From Microterricola gilva (GTDB lineage: Bacteria > Actinomycetota > Actinomycetes > Actinomycetales > Microbacteriaceae): 64,000 nt of DNA. Positions 18,940-26,340 of this stretch are shown piece by piece. The DNA is taken from NCBI RefSeq assembly GCF_004217495.1, contig NZ_SHLC01000001.1, forward strand, positions 2,046,001-2,110,000. The letters are read 5' to 3'. The stretch's first letter is position 1. Each line of letters starts with the position of its first letter. The translations under genes and the position numbers were made by a program. Under the pieces are notes generated by a model that saw nothing but the letters and a program-made list of their open reading frames with translations, was not told where the DNA came from and made no database searches.

Positions 18940-19329
18940 ATGGTGGGGAACGACTGGATCGAACACCGACGCGGCGATGGCGAGCTTGTGGGATGGATCA
19001 TCCCACGTGGTGACGATTTCGTCGTCGTCGACCTGCTCGGCCGCGAGCGCGGAGTCCCGGTCGACTGGCTCAGCGCCGAGGACGCTCTCGAAGAGCTCGG
19101 CATCGGCTACCTCGCGGACATCTACCTGCTCACCCTGGAGAGCGGCACCGAGCTCCGGGTCCGCATCGCCGAGGTGAGCTCGGCCGGTATCACCGTGAAG
19201 AAGGACGACTTCGGCGACATCGGCGCGCCGCAGCGTTGCTTCTCGCTGCCGTTTCCCGCTCCGACGTCGCTGCGAGTGATGAGGGCGGCGGATGCCGGCG
19301 TGCTTCCGCTGGAGTTCTTCGACGCCTGA
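18940..19329 (+). CDS. Conserved hypothetical protein, 129 residues
   Basis: I do not recognise a named family. The product is soluble and acidic, with alternating beta-rich blocks (GWIIPRGDDFVVVDLLGR, then LYLLTLESG-like and LRVRIAEVSSAGITVKKDD) ending LPLEFFDA. It has no signal peptide or membrane span. Start ATG 18940 is exactly six bases downstream of TACCCT (18928-18933), the leaderless promoter pattern, which argues that it is really expressed. It stands alone after the icd terminator; the next genes are on the other strand. Codon use matches the neighbours. Confidence 0.65.
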   Translation: MVGNDWIEHRRGDGELVGWIIPRGDDFVVVDLLGRERGVPVDWLSAEDALEELGIGYLADIYLLTLESGTELRVRIAEVSSAGITVKKDDFGDIGAPQRCFSLPFPAPTSLRVMRAADAGVLPLEFFDA

Positions 19330-19397
19330 GATCGGGCGACCGTGCCGTCGGCGGGGTCCACGTCGCTGGCGAGCGCCGCGGACCCACAACGCGGCGG

Positions 19398-19634
19398 TCA
19401 GGCCGTACTGGCTGCGTACCTGGCGGGGTCCGCGTCAAAGGCCGGCCCACATCCCGCACAGCAGAAGTGGTACCGCTCGCCCTCATAGTCACGATAGAGA
19501 CCGACCGCTTCAGCGGCCGTCTTGTTGACCGGGCTGCCGGCCATGACCGGGCAGGTGGTCATATCGGCGCTCGTGCCGGCGCTGTGTGCGCCGGAGCTGC
19601 ATGAGTTGACGGGTGCCTCACAGTCGTTGGTCAT
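19398..19634 (-). CDS. YHS domain protein (metal-locus associated)
   Basis: The 78-residue protein contains one YHS domain: TCPVMAGSPVNKTAAEAVGL, then YHFCCAGCGPAFDADPARYA. Cysteines in CPV and CCAGC are those used by YHS/TRASH domains to hold metal ions. Such domains occur in copper and mercury handling proteins and in P-type ATPases. The N-terminus adds three more cysteines and a Ser/Gly-rich stretch. It has an AAGGAA-like ribosome-binding site before ATG 19634. It lies 62 bp downstream of the membrane-anchored His-rich protein gene on the same strand, within what appears to be a copper-responsive operon. Confidence 0.85.
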   Translation of the reverse strand: MTNDCEAPVNSCSSGAHSAGTSADMTTCPVMAGSPVNKTAAEAVGLYRDYEGERYHFCCAGCGPAFDADPARYAASTA

Positions 19635-19696
19635 GTCAGGTGATTCCTTTCGTTGGTTCTCGTGGGTTGGTTCTCATGGGTGGTGCGAACTGACGC

Positions 19697-20650
19697 TCAG
19701 TGCCCGGAGCGTGGTGCATTCCCGGCATCCGCCGGCACCGCGCTGCTGGCCGCGTCGAGCACGAACTCGGCGGTGTGAACTGCCCCGTCGACTTTGAAGT
19801 CCAGGTACAGGAGGTATCGGCCTGCCGTTGGCGCATCCGCGGCGAACACGATCGTCGGACCGGCCGTCTCATCGACCGCTGGGTCATCGCCATCGGCGTG
19901 CACGTGCAAGAAGGCGAGGTCACCCTCGCGCAACGCGACCAGGTGCCCGAAGGCCCCCAGGTAGGGCTCCAGCTGACGGACCGGTTCTCCGTCCCGGGCG
20001 ACGGAGATCGTGAGCTCGCTCGACGAGCCCGCCATCAGCTCGCCGGCGACGGAGACCGTGAAGCCGTCGACGAGGTGGGTCCGCGTCGGCTGCGGCGTCA
20101 TGGCGGTGAACGGCCCCGACACGTGCACAGTACTCGTGAGCGTGAGCGCGGATGCATCGGCGCCAGCCGGCGTGAAGTCTGTGAAGACGCGGTAGCTCCC
20201 GGCATCCGCCCATTCCCATGGGATGGACCAGGTTCCGGTGGAGCTCTCGAGCACCGGGTGGACGTGACGGAACTGGCTTCCATCCGCCCGCACGACAATG
20301 AGGTGCAGGTCACGCTCGTGTGAGTTCGTGTACTCGGTCACGGGAGCTCCATGCGAATCGTAGATCTGGAAGCTCAGTATCCCGGACTCACCAACGGAGC
20401 GTGGCGCCGATACCGGCGACAGCAGATACCCGCCACTCTCCGAGGCGAGGCCCCTCACTGCGCTCGCCGCCGCGGTCGCCGGAGCGGTGCCAGCGGAGCT
20501 GTGGCCCTCATCATGACCGTTCATCTCTGTTCCTTTCTCCCACCCCGCTACTGCGCCGTCGGGCACGATTGCCCCAGCGATGCCGAACGCGCCGCCGAAG
20601 ACGACCACGAGCCCGAGCCCATAGAGGGCAAGCCGTGCGCCGGTGTTCAT
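19697..20650 (-). CDS. Membrane-anchored extracytoplasmic His-rich protein of a copper-type locus
   Basis: From ATG 20650 the product is 317 residues. One N-terminal membrane helix (ALYGLGLVVVFGGAFGIAGA) is followed by a large extracytoplasmic part of two beta-sandwich-like regions rich in His and Asp pairs (RDLHLIVVRADGSQFRHVHP and LAFLHVHADGDDPAVDE). The pattern recalls proteins found beside copper ATPases and YHS genes in actinobacteria; metal binding is inferred from His content and context. Start 20650 overlaps the stop of a 27-codon upstream ORF (ATGA). The frame is open to ATG 20773, but that would run through operator DNA. CsoR-like operators lie upstream. Confidence 0.65.
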   Translation of the reverse strand: MNTGARLALYGLGLVVVFGGAFGIAGAIVPDGAVAGWEKGTEMNGHDEGHSSAGTAPATAAASAVRGLASESGGYLLSPVSAPRSVGESGILSFQIYDSHGAPVTEYTNSHERDLHLIVVRADGSQFRHVHPVLESSTGTWSIPWEWADAGSYRVFTDFTPAGADASALTLTSTVHVSGPFTAMTPQPTRTHLVDGFTVSVAGELMAGSSSELTISVARDGEPVRQLEPYLGAFGHLVALREGDLAFLHVHADGDDPAVDETAGPTIVFAADAPTAGRYLLYLDFKVDGAVHTAEFVLDAASSAVPADAGNAPRSGH

Positions 20651-20730
20651 GCCGCCCACGCCGCAGGGCGCGGCGCTCCCGCGCATGGCTCGCAGGTCGT
20701 CCCAGTCAACAGATTCTCGTCCGCGTTCAT
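20647..20730 (-). CDS. 27-residue CxxC mini-ORF upstream of metal-locus gene
   Basis: ATG 20730 is preceded by GGAAGG about 8 bp away, the best Shine-Dalgarno sequence in this leader. The ORF encodes 27 residues with Cys13-Glu-Pro-Cys16 followed by an Ala/Pro-rich tail. Its TGA (20649-20647) overlaps the ATG of the His-rich protein gene (ATGA). It lies between a CsoR-type promoter/operator and the structural genes. A cysteine pair in a coupled leader suggests copper- or thiol-dependent control of translation, comparable in principle to copper-responsive upstream ORFs known in other bacteria. Function is inferred; it may simply be a coupler. Confidence 0.5.
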   Translation of the reverse strand: MNADENLLTGTTCEPCAGAPRPAAWAA

Positions 20731-20752
20731 CGCCAACACCTTCCACCGATGA

Positions 20753-20769
20753 ATACCCCCTGTGGGTAT
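20753..20769. promoter_or_regulatory. CsoR-like operator, site 1
   Basis: ATACCCC and a degenerate GGGTAT arm form an imperfect version of the CsoR-type site GTATACCCC-N3-GGGGTATAC. It lies downstream of the predicted minus-strand promoter and upstream of the CxxC mini-ORF, so it would affect only the YHS/His-rich protein operon. Confidence 0.5.
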
Positions 20770-20781
20770 CCAAGCGATTTC

Positions 20782-20810
20782 ACGGTATACCCCACTGGGG
20801 TATACCGCAA
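20782..20810 (-). promoter_or_regulatory. Minus-strand promoter with perfect CsoR-like operator (site 2)
   Basis: On the minus strand TTGCGG (-35, 20810-20805) and TACCGT (-10, 20787-20782) are 17 bp apart. GGTATACCCC and GGGGTATACC, separated by ACT (20784-20806), form a perfect 10-3-10 palindrome filling the spacer and touching both boxes. This is the geometry of a repressor that blocks RNA polymerase directly and matches known copper-sensing CsoR sites. Confidence 0.75.
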
Positions 20811-20860
20811 GTTTGCCGAAAGTCGCGTGGCCCTCGCCGGCCGAGCGGCGGATGTCACGT

Positions 20861-20889
20861 TTGACAGCAATACCCCCCAGGGGTATACG
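20861..20889 (+). promoter_or_regulatory. Plus-strand promoter of the DHA2 gene with CsoR-like operator (site 3)
   Basis: TTGACA (20861-20866) and TATACG (20884-20889) are 17 bp apart. The spacer holds ATACCCC-CCA-GGGGTAT (20870-20886), overlapping the -10 box. The downstream MFS gene should therefore respond to the same metal signal as the divergent YHS/His-rich protein operon. Confidence 0.75.
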
Positions 20890-20937
20890 CTGAGCCCCGC
20901 CCGGGTATCTCCGGCTGCGTTCTCAGGAGGAAATCAC

Positions 20938-22368
20938 ATGTCTATCCATCCGCCACTCTCGCCCGCGAAGCGGTGGCTCGGCCTAGCGCTGATCGCTACG
21001 GCACAGTTCGTCGTCATCATGGACACCTCGATCATCGGCGTTGCCCTCCCCGACATCCAGCGCGATCTCGGCTTCACGCCTGAGTCGCTCTCGTGGGTGT
21101 TCAACGCTTACGTTGTCGCCTTCGGCGGTCTGCTCCTGCTGGGTGGGCGGTTGTCGGACGCGTTCGGCGCCCGCAAGATCTTCGCGCTGGGCTGGATCAT
21201 CCTGATCGCCGGATCACTGTTGGCCGGAGCCGCGGACAGCGTCGGCCTCGAGCTCACCGGGCGCGCGGTTCAAGGCGCAGGTTCCGCGCTGATCGCTCCG
21301 GCGGCGCTGACCCTGCTGATGTTGATGTTCGGAGGCACATCCGACCTCCCCAAGGCCTTCGCCGTCTACGGCGCGGCCGCCCCCATCGGCGGAACGGCCG
21401 GGGTGTTCCTGGGCGGTGTGCTGACCGAGTACGCGAGTTGGCCGTGGGTGTTCTACGTGACCATTCCGATCGCCGTGATCGTGCTCGCCTTCACGGCGAC
21501 AGCGCTCCCCCGGACCGTCCGCAACGCGTCCGGCTCGATCGACATCGGCGGTGCCGTCACGGTGACCGTCGGGCTCGCCGCCATCGTCTACGGGGTCGTC
21601 AACGCTCCAGAGGTCGGATGGCTCACGATGCAGACGCTCAGCGTGCTGGCCGCCGGAATCGTTCTGCTTGGGCTCTTCTTCCTCATCCAGGCACGGAGCC
21701 GCAACCCCCTGCTGCGCCTCGGCATGCTGCGGGAACCGCAGCTCGGAGCCGCCAACGGCGCGCAGCTCCTGCTCGGCGGTGCCTGGGTGTCGATGTGGTT
21801 CTTCCTGAACCTCTACCTGCAGCAGGTGCTCGGCGCGAGCGCCTTTGCCGCCGGCGCCGCGCTCCTCCCGATGACCGGTCTCGTGGTTCTCGTCATGATC
21901 GCACTGGCGCCGCGGCTGCAGGCGAGATTCGGCGCGAAGTCGCTGATCGTCTCCGGCCTGCTCGTGCTGTCGGCCGGGCTCGGCTGGCTGTCTCTCATTC
22001 GCCCCGACGGCAGCTACCTGGTCGACGTGCTGCCCGCATCGCTCCTGGCTGCGCTCGGGATGTCGCTCGCCTTCGTCCCCTCTCTCGGCACCGCCATCAA
22101 CGCGGCGCCGCCCGCCGAGACCGGAGTCGCCTCTGGGCTCGTGAGCACCAGCTACCAGATCGGATCCGCTCTCGGCCTCGCGCTGCTCACGGCAATCGTC
22201 TACGGCATCTCCGGCGCCGATGCGTCGCCCGTCGAGCTGACCGCCGGGTACTCCGCGGCGTTCGTCGGCGCGGCAATCCTCGCCCTGGCCGGTGCGCTGA
22301 TCACGGCCGTCGCAATGACGAAACCACCGGTGCCGGCAACCACACCGCAGGAGTCGATCTCGGCGTAG
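20938..22368 (+). CDS. DHA2-family (14-span) MFS efflux transporter
   Basis: The 476-residue protein has 14 predicted spans and the DHA2 signatures: VVIMDTSIIGVALPDIQRDL in helix 1 (motif D1), GGRLSDAFGARKIF after helix 2 (motif A), GRAVQGAGSALIAPAALTL (motif B) and PIGGTAGVFLGGVL (motif C). DHA2 pumps export cationic dyes, antibiotics or other toxic compounds by proton antiport. Start ATG 20938 has AGGAGG seven bases upstream. Its promoter contains a CsoR-like palindrome in the spacer, so a link to copper stress is likely and unusual for this family. The pumped compound is unknown; it could be a metal complex or metallophore. Confidence 0.88.
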   Translation: MSIHPPLSPAKRWLGLALIATAQFVVIMDTSIIGVALPDIQRDLGFTPESLSWVFNAYVVAFGGLLLLGGRLSDAFGARKIFALGWIILIAGSLLAGAADSVGLELTGRAVQGAGSALIAPAALTLLMLMFGGTSDLPKAFAVYGAAAPIGGTAGVFLGGVLTEYASWPWVFYVTIPIAVIVLAFTATALPRTVRNASGSIDIGGAVTVTVGLAAIVYGVVNAPEVGWLTMQTLSVLAAGIVLLGLFFLIQARSRNPLLRLGMLREPQLGAANGAQLLLGGAWVSMWFFLNLYLQQVLGASAFAAGAALLPMTGLVVLVMIALAPRLQARFGAKSLIVSGLLVLSAGLGWLSLIRPDGSYLVDVLPASLLAALGMSLAFVPSLGTAINAAPPAETGVASGLVSTSYQIGSALGLALLTAIVYGISGADASPVELTAGYSAAFVGAAILALAGALITAVAMTKPPVPATTPQESISA

Positions 22369-22500
22369 CCGGCTGCACGGTCGATGAATCGGCGAGCCGC
22401 ACGGCCGCCGGCTCATCGACCGCCACCGCTCATGCGCCGCCGTCGGGCTCAGCGGCGCCGGCCGAGTGACATCCGGAGCACGGCGGCGCATACTGGCCGC

Positions 22501-23037
22501 ATGGGCACAGTCACGATCTCGTTCGAAATGACGCTCGACGGGGTGTTCGACCACATGGAGCAGTGGTTCGACCCGGACGATCCGGGCGTGCAGCGCGCCT
22601 CCGATGAACTCGTGTTCGGCGCGGACGCCGTGCTCCTCGGCCGGGAGAGTTACGAGTTCTTCCGCGAGTACTGGCCGGCGCAGAGCGACGACCGGGGGTT
22701 CGCCGCACACTACAACGCCCTCCCCAAGTACGTCGCATCCCGCACGCTGTCCGGTCCGCTCGATTGGAATGCGACGCTGATCGAGGGAGACGTTGCGGAG
22801 GCTGTGCGGGGGCTCCGCGACCGCCACGACTCGATCATCTCGCACGGCTACGGTGAGCTGGCCGCCGCGCTCATGGACGCCGGCCTGGTCGATGCGATCC
22901 ACGTCGGCATCCACCCGTTCATGGTCGGCGACGCCGAGATCCGGCTGCGCACACCGCATCTCGTCGGCCTCCACCTCCTCGGCGTGCAGAGATATGAGTC
23001 GGGCGTGATCGCGGCCAGATACGCGCCGATCCGATGA
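22501..23037 (+). CDS. RibD C-terminal/DHFR-like family protein
   Basis: This 178-residue protein belongs to the RibD_C (dihydrofolate reductase-like) family of stand-alone NADPH-binding proteins. It has an N-terminal strand (VTISFEMTLDGVFD), LLGRESYEFFREYWP in the nucleotide-binding region and the closing DAIHVGIHPFMVGDAEIRL. Some family members reduce pteridine-like substrates, but most are uncharacterised; it is not a classical FolA and should not be read as trimethoprim resistance. Start ATG 22501 lies six bases after CATACT, close to the leaderless pattern. The arr gene follows after 49 bp on the same strand. Confidence 0.8.
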   Translation: MGTVTISFEMTLDGVFDHMEQWFDPDDPGVQRASDELVFGADAVLLGRESYEFFREYWPAQSDDRGFAAHYNALPKYVASRTLSGPLDWNATLIEGDVAEAVRGLRDRHDSIISHGYGELAAALMDAGLVDAIHVGIHPFMVGDAEIRLRTPHLVGLHLLGVQRYESGVIAARYAPIR

Positions 23038-23086
23038 TCGGCGGCGACGGCATCCGGCCGCACGATGGCGCGGGCAGGGGGCATGG

Positions 23087-23509
23087 ATGAGGCCCATCCC
23101 GTTCGAGGCCCACGAATCCGGTGCCCTCCTCCACGGCACCAAGGCGGTGCTGCACAGCGGCGACATGCTGGAGCCCGGCCGGCGATCGAACTACGGGGAG
23201 GGCCGCACCGCCAACCACATCTATGTGACGAAGACGCTCGATGCGGCGGCGTGGGGCGCCGAACTCGCCGCAGGCGATGGGCGCGGCCACATCTACCTGG
23301 TCGAGCCGACCGGTCCGATCGAAGACGATCCCAACGTCACCGACAAGCGGTTCTCCGGAAACCCGACCATGTCATATCGGACCGGGCATCCCGTACGGGT
23401 CGTTGGCGAGCTGCTTGAGTGGGAGGGTCACTCGGCCGAACAGATCCAGGCCATGCGGCACTCTCTGGACGAGCTCGCACGGCAGGGGCTCGACGTCATC
23501 GACGACTGA
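23087..23509 (+). CDS. arr: Rifampin ADP-ribosyltransferase (Arr)
   Basis: The 140-residue protein matches Arr throughout: FEAHESGALLHGTKAVLHSGD, GRTANHIYVTKTLDAAAWGA, GHIYLVEPTGPIEDDPNVTD and NPTMSYRTGHPVRVVGE. The enzyme transfers ADP-ribose from NAD to the C23 hydroxyl of rifamycins, inactivating them. The usual length is about 140-150, so it is complete. It is a chromosomal copy with host-like base composition, no attC site and no integrase nearby, resembling intrinsic actinobacterial arr rather than the integron cassette. AGGGGG lies about 7 bp before ATG 23087. Its last 14 bp overlap the end of the convergent LysR gene. Confidence 0.93.
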   Translation: MRPIPFEAHESGALLHGTKAVLHSGDMLEPGRRSNYGEGRTANHIYVTKTLDAAAWGAELAAGDGRGHIYLVEPTGPIEDDPNVTDKRFSGNPTMSYRTGHPVRVVGELLEWEGHSAEQIQAMRHSLDELARQGLDVIDD

Positions 23510-24434
23510 TGAGGCTGTCCGTTCCGACATTCACGGATGACAGGATGTCTGCCGTCTCGATGATCAGGCTCTGCATGGCGTGGGCGGCGCGCGTCAGTGC
23601 GACGTCGTTGCGATGGGCGAGACTGATGGAGCGGGCGAGCCGCGGCGCGGTGAGCCGGACCGAGCGGAGCCCCGGGCGGTCCACCATCACCATGGCCGGC
23701 ACGACGGCGACCCCCAGCCCGCGCTCGACGCAGCGCAGCACCGCATCCATCTCGGCACCCTCGAGCACGATGTGTGGGACGAGCCCGGCGGCCTGGAACG
23801 CCTGCATGGTCGTTGCCCGCAGCTCGTAGCTCTCATGGAAGGTGAGCTGGGGCAGCTCGGCCAGCTGGGCGAGCGAGAGCGACTCGACACCGTCGAGGAG
23901 ATCGCTCGAGGCTGAGGCGACGACAACGAGCTCCTCGCTGAGCAGCGGGACTCTCCTGAGGCTGGCCGTCGGCGCCGCTCCGTCCTCAGCGGTCGTGATC
24001 AACGCGAGGTCGAGCGTTCCGCCAGCCAACTCGTCCAACAGCCCACGCGAACCGCTCTCGGTGAGGTGCAACTCGATTCCGGGGTGAGCGGCGTGGAACG
24101 CCGTCAGGACCTCTGCAACCAGGCTGATGCAGAGCGTCGGCGTCGCGCCGAGACGGACTCTCCCCGTGCGCAGGCCCGCCAGCTCCTGCATCTCGAACCG
24201 CACGGTCTCGGCGTCCGCGAGCATGCGCATGGCGAGCGGCAGCAGTGACTCTCCGGCAGCGGTGAGGGTGATGTTGCCCCGCGCGCGGTGGAACAGCGTG
24301 GCGCCGAGATCGGATTCGAGAGCCGAGATCTGCCGGCTGAGGGACGGCTGCGCCAAATGCAACTGCGCGGCTGCGCGCGTGAAGTGGCCGCTTCGGGCGA
24401 CCTCGACGAAACTGCGGAGCTGTTCCAGATTCAT
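23496..24434 (-). CDS. LysR-family transcriptional regulator
   Basis: The 312-residue protein is a standard LysR regulator. The helix-turn-helix lies at residues 1-60 (LRSFVEVARSGHFTRAAAQL and LAQPSLSRQISALESDLGA). A two-lobed substrate domain follows, from RLGATPTLCISLVAEVLTAF onward, resembling the CynR/GltC group. Start ATG 24434 is six bases after TACGCT (24446-24441), a leaderless arrangement. It is divergent from the FAD-dependent reductase gene, whose own -10 box is 53 bp away, so it probably controls that enzyme. The co-inducer is unknown, likely a dicarboxylate or the reductase's substrate. Confidence 0.9.
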   Translation of the reverse strand: MNLEQLRSFVEVARSGHFTRAAAQLHLAQPSLSRQISALESDLGATLFHRARGNITLTAAGESLLPLAMRMLADAETVRFEMQELAGLRTGRVRLGATPTLCISLVAEVLTAFHAAHPGIELHLTESGSRGLLDELAGGTLDLALITTAEDGAAPTASLRRVPLLSEELVVVASASSDLLDGVESLSLAQLAELPQLTFHESYELRATTMQAFQAAGLVPHIVLEGAEMDAVLRCVERGLGVAVVPAMVMVDRPGLRSVRLTAPRLARSISLAHRNDVALTRAAHAMQSLIIETADILSSVNVGTDSLISRR

Positions 24435-24510
24435 ATCTATAGCGTAGGCGCATCGACATCACTCGGATGATGCATTGGACTAATCGTGGAGCTGTTCCTA
24501 GCGTGGAGGA
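24435..24510. promoter_or_regulatory. Divergent promoter region of LysR and flavoprotein genes
   Basis: Both genes have a -10 hexamer exactly six bases before ATG: TACGCT (24446-24441) for the LysR gene and TAGCGT (24499-24504) for the flavoprotein gene. Between them GCATC (24450-24454) and GATGC (24469-24473) form an inverted repeat suited to LysR binding. Confidence 0.55.
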
Positions 24511-26250
24511 ATGAGCACTTCGCGAGCACTTGAGAAGCAGATTTCCACGACCGTCCTCGTCATCGGCACCGGTGGCTCAGGGTTGCGGGCAGCCATCGAA
24601 CTCTCCGAGATGGGCGTCGATGTGCTCGCGGTGGGAAAGAGACCGCGCAACGACGCACACACCTCCCTCGCCGCGGGCGGCATCAACGCGGCGCTGGGAA
24701 CCATGGACGAGCGCGACAGTTGGCAGCAGCACGCGGCCGACACGATCAAGGAGAGTTACTTCCTGGCCAATCCCCACACCGTGGAGATCGTCGCCCGCGG
24801 TGCGGCCCAGGGCATCCACGATCTCGAACGCTACGGAATGGACTTCGCCCGCGAGGCGGACGGGCGCATCTCACAGCGCTTCTTCGGCGCACACACCTTT
24901 CGCCGCACCGCATTCGCCGGCGACTACACCGGTCTGGAGATCCAGCGGAGCCTGGTCGGGCGTGCCAGGCAGCTGAACGTGCCGATCCTCGACGAGGTTT
25001 ACATCACCCGCCTGCTGGTGAAGGACAACCAGGTCTTCGGCGCGTACGGCTTCGACCTCAACAGCGGAACCCGGTACCTGATTCATGCGGATGCCGTTGT
25101 GCTGGCGGCCGGCGGCCACAACCGCATCTGGCGGCGCACCTCGTCCCGTCGCGACGAGAACACGGGAGACTCCTTCCGCCTGGCCGTGGACGCCGGTGCC
25201 CGCCTGCGCGACCCCGAGCTCGTGCAGTTCCACCCGTCCGGCATCATCGAGCCGGAGAACGCCGCCGGCACCCTCATCTCCGAGGCCGCGCGCGGCGAGG
25301 GCGGGGTGCTGCGCAACAACCTCGGTGAGCGCTTCATGGAGCGCTACGACCCGGTGCGCAAGGAGCTCTCCACGCGCGACCGGGTGGCGCTCGCCGCGTA
25401 CACCGAGATCAAGGAAGGTCGCGGCACCCCGAACGGCGGCATCTGGCTCGACGTCTCGCACCTGCCGCGCGAGGTCATCATGGATCGGCTGCCGCGCGTC
25501 TACCAGACCATGATGGAGGCGCAGATGCTCGACATCACCACCGAGCCGATCGAGATCGCGCCGACCGCGCACTACTCGATGGGCGGCGTCTGGGTGCGTC
25601 CAGACGATCACAGCACGGATGTCGATGGCCTCTACGCCATCGGCGAGGCATCCAGCGGACTGCACGGCGCCAATCGCCTCGGCGGCAACTCGCTGATCGA
25701 GCTGATGGTGTTCGGCCGCATCGTTGCCCACGCGGCGGCCGCGTACTCGGCATCGCTCGATGCGCAGCCGCGTTCGGCGGAAGCGCTGGAGCACGCGCGG
25801 GCGGAGATCGACGAGCTCCTCGCCGCCGACGGTCACGAGAATGTGCGCGCGCTGCAGCGCGCCATCCGCAACATGATGACCGAGCATGCCGGAGTCGTGC
25901 GCGACGAAGACGGGCTGATGGCCGGCCTGGCGAAGCTCGACGCGATCGAGGAGCGGATGCTCCACGTCGGCATCCACCCCGACATCGCCGGCTACCACGA
26001 CCTCGCCCATGCCTTCGATCTCAAGGCCTCGGCCCTGGCCGCCCGCGCAACGCTGGAGACGGCCGTCGAACGCCGCGAGACGCGCGGATGCCACAACCGC
26101 AGCGACTTCCCCGAGCTCGATCCGGCGCTCCAGGTGAACCTCGTCTGGTCACCGAGCGCCGGCATTGTTCGCGAACAGATCCCCGAGATCCCGGAGGAGA
26201 TCGCCGAGCTGATCACCGAGGTGTCCTCGCTCGGCAAGCTCGTCGAGTAG
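24511..26250 (+). CDS. FAD-dependent fumarate reductase/succinate dehydrogenase-like flavoprotein
   Basis: The 579-residue protein has the SdhA/FrdA/NadB layout. The FAD-binding Rossmann motif is at residues 16-30 (VIGTGGSGLRAAIE), with HTSLAAGGINAALG, ELVQFHPSG, the catalytic-region EAARGEGGVLRNNLGERFM and TAHYSMGGV. A C-terminal helical domain ends ETRGCHNRSDFPELDP. Such enzymes reduce fumarate or a related enoate, or oxidise succinate or aspartate. No iron-sulfur or membrane-anchor subunit gene is adjacent, so it is an orphan flavoprotein subunit or a soluble reductase. Start ATG 24511 fits the leaderless pattern, and the divergent LysR is the likely regulator. Confidence 0.85.
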   Translation: MSTSRALEKQISTTVLVIGTGGSGLRAAIELSEMGVDVLAVGKRPRNDAHTSLAAGGINAALGTMDERDSWQQHAADTIKESYFLANPHTVEIVARGAAQGIHDLERYGMDFAREADGRISQRFFGAHTFRRTAFAGDYTGLEIQRSLVGRARQLNVPILDEVYITRLLVKDNQVFGAYGFDLNSGTRYLIHADAVVLAAGGHNRIWRRTSSRRDENTGDSFRLAVDAGARLRDPELVQFHPSGIIEPENAAGTLISEAARGEGGVLRNNLGERFMERYDPVRKELSTRDRVALAAYTEIKEGRGTPNGGIWLDVSHLPREVIMDRLPRVYQTMMEAQMLDITTEPIEIAPTAHYSMGGVWVRPDDHSTDVDGLYAIGEASSGLHGANRLGGNSLIELMVFGRIVAHAAAAYSASLDAQPRSAEALEHARAEIDELLAADGHENVRALQRAIRNMMTEHAGVVRDEDGLMAGLAKLDAIEERMLHVGIHPDIAGYHDLAHAFDLKASALAARATLETAVERRETRGCHNRSDFPELDPALQVNLVWSPSAGIVREQIPEIPEEIAELITEVSSLGKLVE

Positions 26251-26292
26251 TCGCGCCGGCGGCACCCCGGTCGGCGCGGTCCCGGCACGGCC

Positions 26293-26340
26293 AACCACGA
26301 GCGCGCCGCCCGGCTCAGGGCGGCGCGCTCGCCGGTGGTT
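26293..26340. terminator. Bidirectional hairpin between convergent genes
   Basis: GAGCGCGCCGCCC (26299-26311) pairs perfectly with GGGCGGCGCGCTC (26318-26330) around a six-base loop. AACCAC and GTGGTT extend the dyad at the edges. It sits exactly where the flavoprotein and antiporter transcripts converge and can serve both strands; T runs are absent. Confidence 0.7.

Noticed and set aside
20320-20937. N-terminal extension of the DHA2 transporter by about 206 codons
   Set aside because: The extension is Arg/Ser-rich, runs through the divergent operon and all three operators, and lies upstream of the clear promoter and AGGAGG site.
22501-23509. DHFR-like gene plus arr as a trimethoprim/rifampin integron cassette pair
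   Set aside because: The first gene is a RibD_C-type protein, not a dfr gene; no attC sites, integrase or compositional shift are present.
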